DNA from: [Flexibacter] sp. ATCC 35208
GTDB lineage: Bacteria > Bacteroidota > Bacteroidia > Chitinophagales > Chitinophagaceae
Direction of reading: 5' to 3'
NCBI RefSeq assembly: GCF_001975825.1
Contig: NZ_MTKN01000030.1
Location: forward strand, 212 to 64,211
DNA length: 64,000 bases
A model generated the notes under the pieces. The model made no database searches. It saw nothing but the letters and a program-made list of their open reading frames with translations, and was not told the origin of the DNA. Shown here piece after piece: positions 34,524-43,752 of this stretch. The translations under genes and the position numbers were made by a program. The first letter of the stretch is position 1. The number at the start of each line of letters is the position of its first letter.

Positions 34524-36908
34524 ATGATGCAAAAACTCAAAGTAATCATTCTTTTATTCCTCGTCATGCTCTCTGTGAAATGCTTCTCACAGGTATCATG
34601 TTACAACATCGTAGGGTATTACCCTTCGTGGGTAGCCGGAGGTAGTTACTACATCAACAGCCCTTCGAAGATCGACTATACCAAATACACGCATATTATG
34701 TATGCTTTTGCCATTCCGGGCACCGATGGTAAAATTGGTGCTGTAGACAATAGCTCTTCATTGACCGACCTTGTGACACGTGCACATGCTGCCAATGTAA
34801 AAGTGTTGTTGTCTATCGGAGGCTGGCTGGATTCTTCACCCAGCAACACGCCATTCGAAACCATCTCCGGTAATAGCACTTATATCAATAACCTCGCCAC
34901 GGCCTGCGGAAACCTGATCACCCAGTACAACCTGGACGGCATTGACCTGGATTGGGAATACCCTACTACCAAGGCTAAGTGGAATGCACTGGCGACGGCC
35001 CTGGGTACTAAGATCCACGGCATGGGCAAACTGTTTACCGCCGCGGTTTCCGAGAGTGCAGCCAACAATGGTGATCACTATGATGACGTCTCCATGCTGG
35101 ATCTCGTGAACATTATGTGCTATGGTAATTACAGTCTGGCCAGCAGCTCTGTGTCTTACTGGACATCAAGGGGCGTACCGCAAAGCAAACGCATGCTGGG
35201 CGTACCTTTTTATAGTTCAGACAATAATACGGCAGAGCATATTCAAAAGGCGACCTTAGCAAAGTCTCATGGTGGGATTATGATCTGGGATATTGCTACC
35301 GAATATGGTGATATCAATTCTATTTACAGCACCTTAGGTACCGTCTGTTCTGGTAGTACACCTGTGCCGCAGAACCTGGCCAAAGGCAAAACAGCCATAG
35401 CTTCTTCTGTAGAAACCAGTACGACCTATGTAGCTGGTAATGCTACTGATGGCAGTTACACCACCCGCTGGTCCTCGGCCTATAGCGATCCGCAATGGGT
35501 GTATGTAGACCTGGGTGCGAATTATGACATCAACGAAGTAAAGATCACCTGGGAAACTGCATCTGCTACTGCATATCAGATACAGGTTTCTGCGGATGCG
35601 AATACCTGGACAACGATTAAATCTGTAAGTGGCAATATCACGCTGACCAATGATGTAACAGGTCTCAGTGGCACCGGCCGCTATGTACGCATTTACGGTA
35701 CGGCCAGATCTACCGCTTATGGCTACTCTATCTATGAACTGGAAGTATATGGTAGTGCTGCGCAAAGCCCGTATGGTGGCAGCGCATGGACCATTCCCGG
35801 CAAGATTGAAGCGGAAAATTTTGATAATGGCGGCGAAGGGGTCGCGTATCATGACTATGATGCAGGCAATACACAGGGACAGTATAGAACTACTGAAGAT
35901 GTCGATATTGAAAGCTGTACGGATGTTAACGGCGGCTATGACGTGGGGGCATTGCACACGACTGAATACCTGGAATATACGGTTAATATTATCCAGGCTG
36001 GTGTATATACCTTCCAGGCGCGGGTTGCCACCACTGCAACCGGCAAGGCTTTCCATGCTGAACTGGATGGACAGAACTTTACTGGTACGATCAGTGTACC
36101 TACTACTGGTGGCTGGCAGACATGGACTACCGTGAATGTGACTACGCCGGTGCTGACCACGGGTAAAAAGGTGCTGAAAGTCTATATGGATAGTGATCAG
36201 TTCAACCTGAACTGGGTTAACTTCGTCTTACAGGCTGAAGATTTAGCCGCAGGTAAAAAGGCAGTTGCTTCTTCTATAGAGACAGCTGATTTTCCTGCAA
36301 TTTATGCATTTGATGGAAATGATTCGACTACCAGATGGTCATCTGCATTCAAGGATAGCCAATGGGTAAGGGTAGACCTGGATACGGTGCGTTCTGTGTC
36401 AGAAGTGGTGCTCAAATGGGAAGCCGCGTATGCGACCAGCTATCGTATTGAGAAGGCTTTAGATACGCTTAACTGGACAGTACAAAAAGTCGTGACGAAT
36501 GGTACAGGGGGCACGGAAACCGTTAGTTTCCCGGCAGTAAATGCCCGATACGTACGTGTATATGGATTGAAACGTGCTACGGTTTATGGCATTTCATTGT
36601 GGGAAGTTGTGATTCATGGAGGTGATGCGACTGCCGCAACTACCGCATCTGCAAAGAAAACCACAACAGCAGTTGTTGATTTCTCACTAAACATTTCTCC
36701 AAATCCAACATCGAACATCCTCAACGTACAGGTACAAGGTATTAAATCACCTACCGTACTGCGCGTATACAGTATGAACGGACAAGCCATGTATACCACA
36801 CTCCTGAAACAGGATGTAAACCAGCTGCAACTAGACGTTTCAGGATGGCCTAAGGGGATTTATATCATATCCGCTGGCGGTCAGTCACACAAGATTATTG
36901 TACAATAA
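34524..36908 (+). CDS. GH18 chitinase with discoidin and CBM6 modules and T9SS sorting domain
   Basis: 794 residues from the ATG at 34524 (or 34527), giving a signal peptide ending C-F-S-Q; the ORF extends upstream but without a signal. The GH18 barrel (~25-290) has S-I-G-G at 97-100 and D-G-I-D-L-D-W-E with catalytic E145. It is followed by an F5/8-type (discoidin) module (~290-420), a CBM6 (~425-555, opening K-I-E-A-E-N-F-D), a second F5/8-type module (~565-690) and a C-terminal Por sorting domain (S-P-N-P-T-S-N-I-L-N). Role: T9SS-secreted endo-acting degradation of chitin or related glucans, with carbohydrate-binding modules aiding attachment. Confidence 0.95.
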   Translation: MMQKLKVIILLFLVMLSVKCFSQVSCYNIVGYYPSWVAGGSYYINSPSKIDYTKYTHIMYAFAIPGTDGKIGAVDNSSSLTDLVTRAHAANVKVLLSIGGWLDSSPSNTPFETISGNSTYINNLATACGNLITQYNLDGIDLDWEYPTTKAKWNALATALGTKIHGMGKLFTAAVSESAANNGDHYDDVSMLDLVNIMCYGNYSLASSSVSYWTSRGVPQSKRMLGVPFYSSDNNTAEHIQKATLAKSHGGIMIWDIATEYGDINSIYSTLGTVCSGSTPVPQNLAKGKTAIASSVETSTTYVAGNATDGSYTTRWSSAYSDPQWVYVDLGANYDINEVKITWETASATAYQIQVSADANTWTTIKSVSGNITLTNDVTGLSGTGRYVRIYGTARSTAYGYSIYELEVYGSAAQSPYGGSAWTIPGKIEAENFDNGGEGVAYHDYDAGNTQGQYRTTEDVDIESCTDVNGGYDVGALHTTEYLEYTVNIIQAGVYTFQARVATTATGKAFHAELDGQNFTGTISVPTTGGWQTWTTVNVTTPVLTTGKKVLKVYMDSDQFNLNWVNFVLQAEDLAAGKKAVASSIETADFPAIYAFDGNDSTTRWSSAFKDSQWVRVDLDTVRSVSEVVLKWEAAYATSYRIEKALDTLNWTVQKVVTNGTGGTETVSFPAVNARYVRVYGLKRATVYGISLWEVVIHGGDATAATTASAKKTTTAVVDFSLNISPNPTSNILNVQVQGIKSPTVLRVYSMNGQAMYTTLLKQDVNQLQLDVSGWPKGIYIISAGGQSHKIIVQ

Positions 36909-36931
36909 AATTGTGTGAACATAGGTTAATA

Positions 36932-36963
36932 CCGTCCCGGTGATGATGCCGGGACGGTTTTTT
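36932..36963 (+). terminator. Rho-independent terminator after the chitinase gene
   Basis: CCGTCCCGG (36932-36940) and CCGGGACGG (36949-36957) form a 9-bp GC-rich stem with an 8-base loop, followed by T-T-T-T-T-T-A-T-T-T-T. Its T tail overlaps the end of the ABC-F remnant. Confidence 0.88.
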
Positions 36964-37180
36964 ATTTTAATTCGATTGCCCTGACTGCACGTACTTCTTT
37001 CAGGAAATACTGATCGTGCGAAATGACGATCAATGTGCCATCGTAAGCATTGATGGCAGCTGTGAGAATGTCTACATTCTGAATATCGAGGTTGTTCGTC
37101 GGTTCATCCAGAATGATCATATCAGGTGCTTGCTGATCGATGGTCAGACAGCAAAGCAGCAGGCGCATTTCTGAAATTGA
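36962..37180 (-). pseudogene. C-terminal remnant of an ABC-F ATPase
   Basis: Only the last ~70 residues of an ABC-F protein remain: M-R-L-L-L-C-C-L-T-I, Walker B and D-loop (P-D-M-I-I-L-D-E-P-T-N-N-L-D), and the H-switch (V-I-S-H-D-Q-Y-F-L). The signature L-S-G-G-E, both P-loops and the entire first ATPase half are missing; the sequence loses similarity just before M-R-L-L-L near 37175. The remainder was replaced by the promoter region of the SUFU gene. Non-functional relic of a translational ABC-F factor. Confidence 0.85.
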
Positions 37181-37204
37181 CACCTTGCGTATTAATGAGG
37201 AGTT

Positions 37205-37212
37205 TACCTTTG
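37205..37212 (+). promoter_or_regulatory. Putative -7 box for the SUFU-domain gene
   Basis: TACCTTTG matches TAnnTTTG and lies 25 bases before the ATG; no well-spaced TTG -33 box is obvious. Confidence 0.35.
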
Positions 37213-37236
37213 TGCAAATTGGCATTCTTTATTTTT

Positions 37237-37889
37237 ATGACACCAGAAGCGTATAAAAGTTTGTTTACCGAGGACGATACTGTTGGTTGGACGGCCATTG
37301 ACAATGTGTTTGATAAAATTTACCCAGGTCAGGAACCAGCACATTATGCCCCACCGTTACACTATGCAGCAGGTGGAGAAGATCCACTTGATGGCACAAG
37401 TATTTACAAAAGCAATCAGCAGGAAGAACATTTTCATATAGTGAGTTATGGTTTTTCTGAATTGTATTATAACGAAAAAGCCGCAGGTGGTGAATTCAGC
37501 AAATGGGGGTTTGAACTGACTATGCGTGTAACGCCATTTGCGGGTGATCCGGACAAGCCAACCTGGGTGATAAATATGATGAACAACCTGGCCCGCTATG
37601 TATTTACTTCCGGTAATTGGTTTGAGGAATTTCAGTATATTCCAGCTAATGGGCCTATCCGTCTTGAACGGATACAGATATTACTGGTCTGGCTTTTATC
37701 AAAGACCCGGAAGCAGATCGTATAGATACATCGAATGGTGAGGTCACCTTCCTGCAAATAGTAGGAATTACCACAGCTGAGCTTGAGCGGATTCAAAAAT
37801 CCAATACAAGAACAGCTGTGGAGGAAGTACTGACAGAATTAGCTAAGACTAATCCTTTGCTGATAACCGATTTGGAAAGACGGTCATAA
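37237..37889 (+). pseudogene. SUFU (suppressor of fused) domain protein gene with a frameshift
   Basis: The first ~145 codons from ATG 37237 (M-T-P-E-A-Y-K-S-L-F) encode a bacterial SUFU domain, including H-F-H-I-V-S-Y-G-F-S-E-L-Y and G-F-E-L-T-M-R-V. At about 37669 the frame is lost: after R-L-E the annotated frame ends soon, whereas the +1-shifted frame continues T-D-T-D-I-T-G-L-A-F-I and G-E-V-T-F-L-Q-I-V-G-I-T, typical SUFU sequence, to a TAA at 37887-37889. A single missing A in GAAACGG explains it. Bacterial SUFU proteins are often immunity proteins against polymorphic toxins; here none is adjacent. It may be a true pseudogene or a base-calling error in a homopolymer. Confidence 0.85.
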
Positions 37890-38771
37890 CCGGATCATGT
37901 CAAGATGCACAGAATCCTTTTCCAGTGTGCCTGTTATTGTAAGATGATCCATCTCTTTTTTAATAATACCTTGTAAGGGCCCAGCAATGAGCGTATCCCC
38001 CCGGTACTGATATTTACCAGTGTATCGGTGGTTTACATCGCCCCATTGCAGGGTTACATCATTAAAATGTTCTAAATACACGGTGGTGAGCGCATGATTT
38101 TCCACCTTATACTTGCCTGTAATGGATGGGTTTTTGTCTGTAGAAGGAGCAGTAGCGACTAACAAAAATGGAAGTACTGCCGCCGCAAGCACAATATAAA
38201 TATTGCATTCATTTTTTTGAAAAAATACCTGCTTTAACTGATAATAATACCCCGCTAGCAGATAGATGACTCCGGCAAATAAAATAGTTGCGTGAAGCAA
38301 CGCTCCCACGCCAATCTGGTAAAAAACATCTATCATCATGATATTCAATAAGACAGGTAGTAGCATAATCAATCCCAATAGCCGGGTCTTTCTGAATAAC
38401 AACAGGAAGGAACAGATAATCTGGGTCAGCGCAATGGCTACCATATAGGGGTAAGAATACTGGAAATACGCCCAGTTAACCGTATCGGCAGGCAGGGAAC
38501 TAAATGGCATGTCGAGTACCGATTGGGGAACATTGGCCTGTTGGTGAAAGAGTTTTTGCCAGCCAAAAACGATCAGGTCAAATGAGATGGCAAAGCAGAT
38601 CCATTGTTTCGATGGTTTAATGATTATTATAATAGTAATCAATGCTGTCAATCCCCATATCCAGGGCATCGGTAAAAAGTCAAAATACCTGATGGCAATC
38701 CGGCTAAAAACTGCCACGGCCAATAATCCACTTAGGATAGAAAGCAAAATTTTTCTCATGGTTTTTTTCAC
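37884..38771 (-). CDS. Membrane protein with DoxX-like N-terminal part
   Basis: 295 residues with about seven hydrophobic segments over the first ~200, then a ~85-residue polar C-terminal domain with beta character (I-T-G-K-Y-K-V; Y-T-G-K-Y-Q-Y-R-G-D-T). Membrane organisation is DoxX/methylamine-utilisation-like but I cannot name a family. The 3' end overlaps the end of the shifted SUFU frame by 6 bases. It is downstream of the AraC-type regulator gene on the same strand, about 36 bases apart. Confidence 0.75.
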   Translation of the reverse strand: MKKTMRKILLSILSGLLAVAVFSRIAIRYFDFLPMPWIWGLTALITIIIIIKPSKQWICFAISFDLIVFGWQKLFHQQANVPQSVLDMPFSSLPADTVNWAYFQYSYPYMVAIALTQIICSFLLLFRKTRLLGLIMLLPVLLNIMMIDVFYQIGVGALLHATILFAGVIYLLAGYYYQLKQVFFQKNECNIYIVLAAAVLPFLLVATAPSTDKNPSITGKYKVENHALTTVYLEHFNDVTLQWGDVNHRYTGKYQYRGDTLIAGPLQGIIKKEMDHLTITGTLEKDSVHLDMIRL

Positions 38772-38807
38772 AATACTACCATGGAGCGCGGGTGCTGGCG
38801 TTCCGAA

Positions 38808-39749
38808 CTATATTTCCGAACCACTTTTTTTCCAGTCTGAAGGGGATAGACCAGTCGCTTTTTTGAAGGTGGTATTGAAGGTGGTCTTGGAATTAAAGCC
38901 TGCTTCAAAGGCAATTCCCAGTATGCTCAGGTGGGCATGTTTTTCAGAAAGCAGGAGCTGCTTAGCCAAGGTGATTCTGTAGGTATTGATGAATTGATTG
39001 AAGTTCTGGCCATAGCCGTTGTTTAATAATGCGGACAGGTCATGGACACTTATTCCCATTTTTTCGGCCAATAAGGGCAGGTTAAGGTCACTGTCTGTAA
39101 AAACCCTGTGTCTGGTCATTAAATCCTCCAGACGGGCTTTTAAATCATCAGCAATGGGAGCCTGAACCGGACGTGGCTGATAATCCTTTTGCCGGATAGC
39201 CAAAAATCCAATTCCGAAAATGGTCACCACCACCGCGTATTGATTAAGACCGCTGAACCAGATGAGCATCAGGCAGCAGATGCTCCATAGCAAATACCTG
39301 AGCCAGGGCATGTACATCGGGTACTTCATAAGGCGGTAGATAGACAGAGAGACGTATATGAATAACTGTATCTTTATAATCCGGCCCATGATCCAGCCCA
39401 AAATGGGTGAGTAGGGTGCAGGTAAGGAAAAGAGATGTTTGTTGTAAATGATTTCAGGTACAGTGAAAATAAAAAACAACCCTGCCGGTAAGAAATGCCA
39501 GTAAGCAGCTTTCTTGCCCCCCCTTGTATAATGTAGTACGCAAAGATAAAGTGCTGGCGCCATGGCAAACCGGGTAAGCTCAGTTAAAGGTATCCACCTG
39601 GTTGGGACGATCATAGAGGCGATACCACATCCTACACATAAGAAAAAAGCCCCCAGCCAGCGATTTGCCGGCACATTTATCTTCTCTGCGGTACTGATCA
39701 GTAAAAAGGACAGTAAAAATATACTGCCACAGGTTAGCGCATAAATCAT
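38808..39749 (-). CDS. AraC family regulator with N-terminal membrane domain
   Basis: 313 residues. Six or seven hydrophobic segments in the first ~190 residues are followed by a C-terminal AraC HTH pair (L-L-A-E-K-M-G-I-S-V-H-D-L-S-A-L and I-L-G-I-A-F-E-A-G-F-N-S-K-T-T-F-N). Such 7TM-AraC proteins are frequent in Bacteroidota and probably sense membrane-borne signals. It likely controls the adjacent downstream membrane protein gene. A terminator lies upstream at 39764-39797. Confidence 0.9.
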   Translation of the reverse strand: MIYALTCGSIFLLSFLLISTAEKINVPANRWLGAFFLCVGCGIASMIVPTRWIPLTELTRFAMAPALYLCVLHYTRGGKKAAYWHFLPAGLFFIFTVPEIIYNKHLFSLPAPYSPILGWIMGRIIKIQLFIYVSLSIYRLMKYPMYMPWLRYLLWSICCLMLIWFSGLNQYAVVVTIFGIGFLAIRQKDYQPRPVQAPIADDLKARLEDLMTRHRVFTDSDLNLPLLAEKMGISVHDLSALLNNGYGQNFNQFINTYRITLAKQLLLSEKHAHLSILGIAFEAGFNSKTTFNTTFKKATGLSPSDWKKSGSEI

Positions 39750-39763
39750 ACTTCAATTTACAA

Positions 39764-39797
39764 AAAAAGCGTCTGCAAAAATATGCAGGCGCTTTTT
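39764..39797. terminator. Strong bidirectional terminator
   Basis: AAAAAGCGTCTGCA (39764-39777) pairs with TGCAGGCGCTTTTT (39784-39797), 14 bp with one G-T, loop of 6, with A and T runs at both ends. It lies after the broken fragment at 39826-40388 and before the AraC-type gene, both on the minus strand. Confidence 0.85.
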
Positions 39798-39825
39798 CAA
39801 AACTACAACAGTATATTGGTTCCTA

Positions 39826-40388
39826 TTATTTGATACTCACCAGCACTTTAATAACACCTGTTCCATTGCCATCAAAATTGGCCAGTGCCTTACCAATCAC
39901 CTGTCCGTGTTCCACCTTGTCAATATCAGCTTTCATAGCATGACCCGCTTTGCTGGAAGTTACCAGCAGATCGCCACGTTTAATAGCCCCATTTTCACTG
40001 CATCCCTTGGTTGGAATCACACCAATCACCCCATTGGTACTTTGTCGGTCAGTTCACCTTTTAATTCCTCGTCTTCGGTGAGTAGCACACCTGGTTTGGT
40101 GGCATACACACCAACGACGAGCGTAGAGTATGGTTCGGAAGAAAGGGCAACAGTGCGGTCATCTTCAGTAGCACTGTAAGAAGAAATTTTACCTTCTATA
40201 GCAAAAGCTCCTGCTGCGTCAGCACCACTTGTTTGTGTACCACCATTGAAGAAACCACGGCCGGCTTTGTTCACGCGGGCCACGTTGCTACCGGCAAGCT
40301 GCAGGATCATGAGATTGCCGCTTGCGCTAGTGTGGTTGACGAGGATATGGTTGATAGAATCCGATGCTAATTCATTTACTAACTGCAA
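39826..40388 (-). pseudogene. Truncated, frameshifted C-terminal fragment of a surface-type protein
   Basis: Two overlapping ORFs encode one protein end: the first stops after K-V-P-M-G and the second resumes I-G-V-I-P-T-K-G, continuing G-D-L-L-V-T-S-S-K-A-G-H-A-M and ending G-V-I-K-V-L-V. Restoring one G in the GGGG run at ~40029 fuses them. The N-terminal portion (A-S-G-N-L-M-I-L-Q) begins without a signal peptide or plausible start, so the 5' part of the gene is missing. The G-D-L-L-V-T-S-x-x-x-G-x-A-M pattern recurs at the C-termini of tail-spike-like proteins in this phylum; that link is from memory. Confidence 0.75.
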
Positions 40389-40535
40389 CTAAATGCAAAT
40401 ATGTCACAAATGTCTGTTGGGGGCAATATTCAATTCTTACATGGCGGTAATCATTTTTTAAATGGCAGGCAAGGGAGGACAATTGGTTGTGATGTAATAC
40501 AAACAGAGGGGTGGGATAATTGTTTTATATTAATA

Positions 40536-40566
40536 AAAAAAACCTGCGAAATTCCGCAGGTTTTTC
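40536..40566. terminator. Terminator after the PhnA gene
   Basis: ACCTGCG (40542-40548) pairs with CGCAGGT (40555-40561) around the loop AAATTC, extended by A-run and T-run. On the minus strand it immediately follows the PhnA stop. Confidence 0.85.
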
Positions 40567-40568
40567 AT

Positions 40569-41132
40569 TTATGATTTACGAACATATTTCGTAAGGATCA
40601 CAATGGTTTGTTCATTGATCTTTCCTTCTATCTGTTCGGGATTGTCGCTGACTAATCTGATTTTACGTACAATCGTTCCTTTGGGGGCCATAAAGTTGGC
40701 GCCTTTTACATTCAGGCCCTGTGTCAGTACCACGGTATCGCCGTGTTCCAGTTCAGTACCATTGCTGTCACGATGAACGGCTTTTACTTCGAATGCGCTC
40801 AGTGCCCAGTGGCTCACTGATTCATCTATTTCTACTCCATTTATGATTTCGGCTGCCCATTCCTGGTCTTTGTGTTTGTATAGCAGGCGATAACTCAGGG
40901 CCTGTACGCTGGGCTCCGGATTCCATATACTACCAGCCAGTACATGCCAGTGCATAGCTGCTGTTGCATCTTCCATGGCGGCAGCGCAGGTGTTGCAAAT
41001 CGCCACTTCATTTTCAATTGCATCATTGTTTTTGGGACTCACTGCAAAGGCTATCGAGGCATCTTCACCCGTGCACAGTTCACATGTGCCGTTACTGCGC
41101 TCCCTTAATGCAGGCGTAATAGTTGTACTCAT
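40569..41132 (-). CDS. phnA: PhnA family zinc-ribbon protein
   Basis: 187 residues. The N-terminal zinc ribbon has C-E-L-C and C-N-T-C pairs; the C-terminal ~70 residues (D-S-N-G-T-E-L-E-H-G-D-T-V-V-L-T-Q-G-L-N-V-K-G) are the PhnA domain. Despite its name this protein is not required for phosphonate breakdown in E. coli and its function is unknown (annotated as alkylphosphonate utilisation protein). Cytoplasmic. Divergent from the Ada-like gene. Confidence 0.92.
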   Translation of the reverse strand: MSTTITPALRERSNGTCELCTGEDASIAFAVSPKNNDAIENEVAICNTCAAAMEDATAAMHWHVLAGSIWNPEPSVQALSYRLLYKHKDQEWAAEIINGVEIDESVSHWALSAFEVKAVHRDSNGTELEHGDTVVLTQGLNVKGANFMAPKGTIVRKIRLVSDNPEQIEGKINEQTIVILTKYVRKS

Positions 41133-41160
41133 AAATGGTTTATTTTCTATATAAAAGGTG

Positions 41161-41168
41161 CAAAGATA
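41161..41168 (-). promoter_or_regulatory. Putative -7 box for phnA
   Basis: CAAAGATA reads TATCTTTG on the minus strand, matching TAnnTTTG, about 28 bases upstream of the phnA start. Confidence 0.4.
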
Positions 41169-41218
41169 AACGCATATTTCGGATTTTCTGTATTGACAGG
41201 AATCAGGACATTTGTATT

Positions 41219-42055
41219 ATGAAAATACAGGAGCATATTAATTATTCCCGGATTGCAGAGGCAATTGACTATATCAGGAACCATTTCCGGGAGCAACCGA
41301 ACCTGGACGCGGTAGCAGAAAGTGTGCACCTGAGTCCGGCGCATTTCCAGCGAATGTTTACGGAATGGGCAGGCACAAGTCCCAAGAAATTTCTGCAATA
41401 CATCAGTCTGGAATATGCCAAGGGGATGCTGAAGGAAACGACTATTTTTGATACCGCCTATGAAACCGGGCTGTCGAGTACCAGTCGTTTACATGATTTA
41501 TTTATTGGGATTGAAGGTATGACCCCGGCTGAATATAAGCATGGCGGTAAGGATCTGTTGATCAATTATAGTTTTGCTGAGAGTCCGTTTGGAAGTCTGA
41601 TTGTAGCGTCTACGCCAAAGGGTGTTTGTTATATGGCATTTGATGCGGACGAAGTGCGGGCGTTGGAAGATCTTAAAGTGAAATTTCCGAATGCTGCTTT
41701 TGTACGCAAACTGGATTTGTTGCAACAAAATGCATTGTTCATTTTTCAGCATGACTGGACTAAACTACCAGAGATTAAATTACACCTGCGGGGAACGGAT
41801 TTTCAACTGAAGGTATGGGAGAGTTTATTGAAGATACCTTTAGGAAAACTGTCTACCTATGGTGCGATCGCTGCCAATATCGGGAATCCGAATGCATCGC
41901 GGGCAGTGGGAACAGCCATTGGCAATAATCCAGTAGCATATTTAATTCCCTGTCACAGGGTGATACAATCCAGTGGTACATTCGGGGAATATATGTGGGG
42001 GAGCACGCGAAAAACGGCGATCATAGGCTGGGAAGCTGCGAAGGCAGGGTTATAG
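41219..42055 (+). CDS. Ada-like AraC/methylated-DNA-cysteine S-methyltransferase fusion
   Basis: 278 residues from ATG 41219. Residues ~1-105 are an AraC HTH pair (L-D-A-V-A-E-S-V-H-L-S-P-A-H-F-Q-R-M-F). Residues ~110-275 are an O6-alkylguanine-DNA methyltransferase with the active-site P-C-H-R-V-I and the upstream G-T-x-F-Q-x-x-V-W motif. The N-terminal zinc-Cys phosphotriester domain of E. coli Ada is absent, so it repairs O6-methylguanine and may sense it by other means. It acts in the cytoplasm on DNA. Confidence 0.93.
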   Translation: MKIQEHINYSRIAEAIDYIRNHFREQPNLDAVAESVHLSPAHFQRMFTEWAGTSPKKFLQYISLEYAKGMLKETTIFDTAYETGLSSTSRLHDLFIGIEGMTPAEYKHGGKDLLINYSFAESPFGSLIVASTPKGVCYMAFDADEVRALEDLKVKFPNAAFVRKLDLLQQNALFIFQHDWTKLPEIKLHLRGTDFQLKVWESLLKIPLGKLSTYGAIAANIGNPNASRAVGTAIGNNPVAYLIPCHRVIQSSGTFGEYMWGSTRKTAIIGWEAAKAGL

Positions 42056-42296
42056 GTACAACTTTCTCCGGGAATGCCGCTTTCATTAAATTCCAGTTCT
42101 TTAATTTTTAAAGAGGTCGTGATACGGTTGATGTCCTTTTCCTTTTTATAGGTTCACCCGTATGACCGTAGAAGTGATATTTGAAGATCACATAGTGTAA
42201 TAAAGGTCAACTAACCTGAAGGGTAACAAAATCTTTTCGTAAATATCTGAATATATTGAGAGTCGCATGGCACAAAGACATTATATTTATTGTGTA

Positions 42297-43724
42297 ATGA
42301 AAAGTACTGTCATATTATTGCTGGTCTTCCTGAGTGTGAAGGCCCGGGGGCAAACAGAGTTCCCTATTACCCGCTTTGGAGCAAAGTCTACGATGAATTT
42401 TGATAACGCCAATGCTATACAGCGGGCGATTGATTCCGCTACTCTTAAGGGCGGGACAGTAATGATTCCTGCGGGGATGTACCTGACTAGCCCTTTGCAG
42501 TTAAAAAGTAATGTCACATTACATTTGGATAAAGACGCCATTTTGTTCGGGAGTACGGAGCGGATGCACTACAGTGGTCCGGCGTTGATTGTGTGTAAGG
42601 GGCAGCAAAACGTGGGTATTACAGGAGAAGGAATGATTGATGGACAGGGTAGGGAGTTGGTAGAAAATACCATTCAATGCCTGCGTGAGGGGAAGATCCA
42701 GGATGAGGAGTGGTTGAAAAAAAGACCAACTGAAAAAAACAGGCCCAACCTGTTGTACTTTGAAAACTGTACGGGGGTACGGATAAAGGGGGTGACCTTA
42801 AAGAATGCTGCCTGTTGGGTGCAGAATTATAAGGAGTGTACCCATGTGGTGATAGATGGAATTAATGTAGAAAGTACGGCTTATTGGAACAATGATGGGG
42901 TAGATATTGTTGATTCAAAGGATGTAGTGATTAAGAACAGTTATTTCAATGCGGCAGACGATGCAATATGTCTGAAGTCAGAAACTGCGGCGCGGACTTG
43001 TGAGGATGTCACTGTAGAAAATTGTACGCTGCGTTCCAGTGCGAATGGGTTTAAATTAGGCACTGGATCACTGGGAGGGTTTAAGAATATTGTGGTAAAG
43101 AACATTACGGTGTTTGACACTTATCGTTCAGCGATAGCTTTGGAGGCCGTAGATGGGGGATTTATAGAGAATGTGCATATTAGTGGGGTGAATGCCACGA
43201 ACACCGGCAATGCCTTGTTTATACGATTGGGGAAGCGGAATACAGATGACAGATACAGTACGGTCAATAATATTGTGATTGAAAAAGTAAAAGCGGAAAT
43301 CCCGGCAGGTAAACCTGACATCGGGTATCCGCAGGAAGGGCCATTACCGAAGATGCCGATTCAATATGTACTACCGATGGTGATTGCAGGGTTGCCTGGG
43401 CATCCGGTGAAAAATGTGCAGCTCATGGATATTGAAGTGGTCTATCAGGGAGAGCGTGTAAAAGGTGCGATCAATGTAGTACCGGATAACCCGGCTGGCT
43501 ATCCGGAATTCACCATGTTTGGAGACCTGCCTGCATGGGGATTGTATGTAATGCATGCGGATAGTATTCAAATGTGGAATTTTAAAGTAGACGTGCGACG
43601 TGGAGATTCCAGATCTGCATTAATGTTTGAGGATGTAAAGGCTATACTATTGAGGCATGTAAAAGTACCTGAAAAGAAGGAAATGAATACATCACATATC
43701 GAAGCGAAAACGCTATCCTTTTAA
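42297..43724 (+). CDS. Secreted GH28 family glycoside hydrolase (polygalacturonase-like)
   Basis: 475 residues from ATG 42297, giving a signal peptide ending A-R-G-Q. The family N-terminus (I-T-R-F-G-A-K) leads into a right-handed parallel beta-helix. The GH28 catalytic positions are visible as N-N-D-G-V-D and A-A-D-D-A-I-C-L-K-S; the later G-F-K-L-G-T region corresponds to the third motif. It hydrolyses galacturonan or related polymers in the periplasm. No T9SS tail is present. Confidence 0.9.
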   Translation: MKSTVILLLVFLSVKARGQTEFPITRFGAKSTMNFDNANAIQRAIDSATLKGGTVMIPAGMYLTSPLQLKSNVTLHLDKDAILFGSTERMHYSGPALIVCKGQQNVGITGEGMIDGQGRELVENTIQCLREGKIQDEEWLKKRPTEKNRPNLLYFENCTGVRIKGVTLKNAACWVQNYKECTHVVIDGINVESTAYWNNDGVDIVDSKDVVIKNSYFNAADDAICLKSETAARTCEDVTVENCTLRSSANGFKLGTGSLGGFKNIVVKNITVFDTYRSAIALEAVDGGFIENVHISGVNATNTGNALFIRLGKRNTDDRYSTVNNIVIEKVKAEIPAGKPDIGYPQEGPLPKMPIQYVLPMVIAGLPGHPVKNVQLMDIEVVYQGERVKGAINVVPDNPAGYPEFTMFGDLPAWGLYVMHADSIQMWNFKVDVRRGDSRSALMFEDVKAILLRHVKVPEKKEMNTSHIEAKTLSF

Positions 43725-43752
43725 AAATTATCTTTGTCCAAAATTGATACAT

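Noticed and set aside
42056..42296. Short minus-strand open frame in the gap before the GH28 gene
   Set aside because: About 30 codons look protein-like, but the frame has a stop upstream and runs antisense into the Ada-like gene; too little to call.
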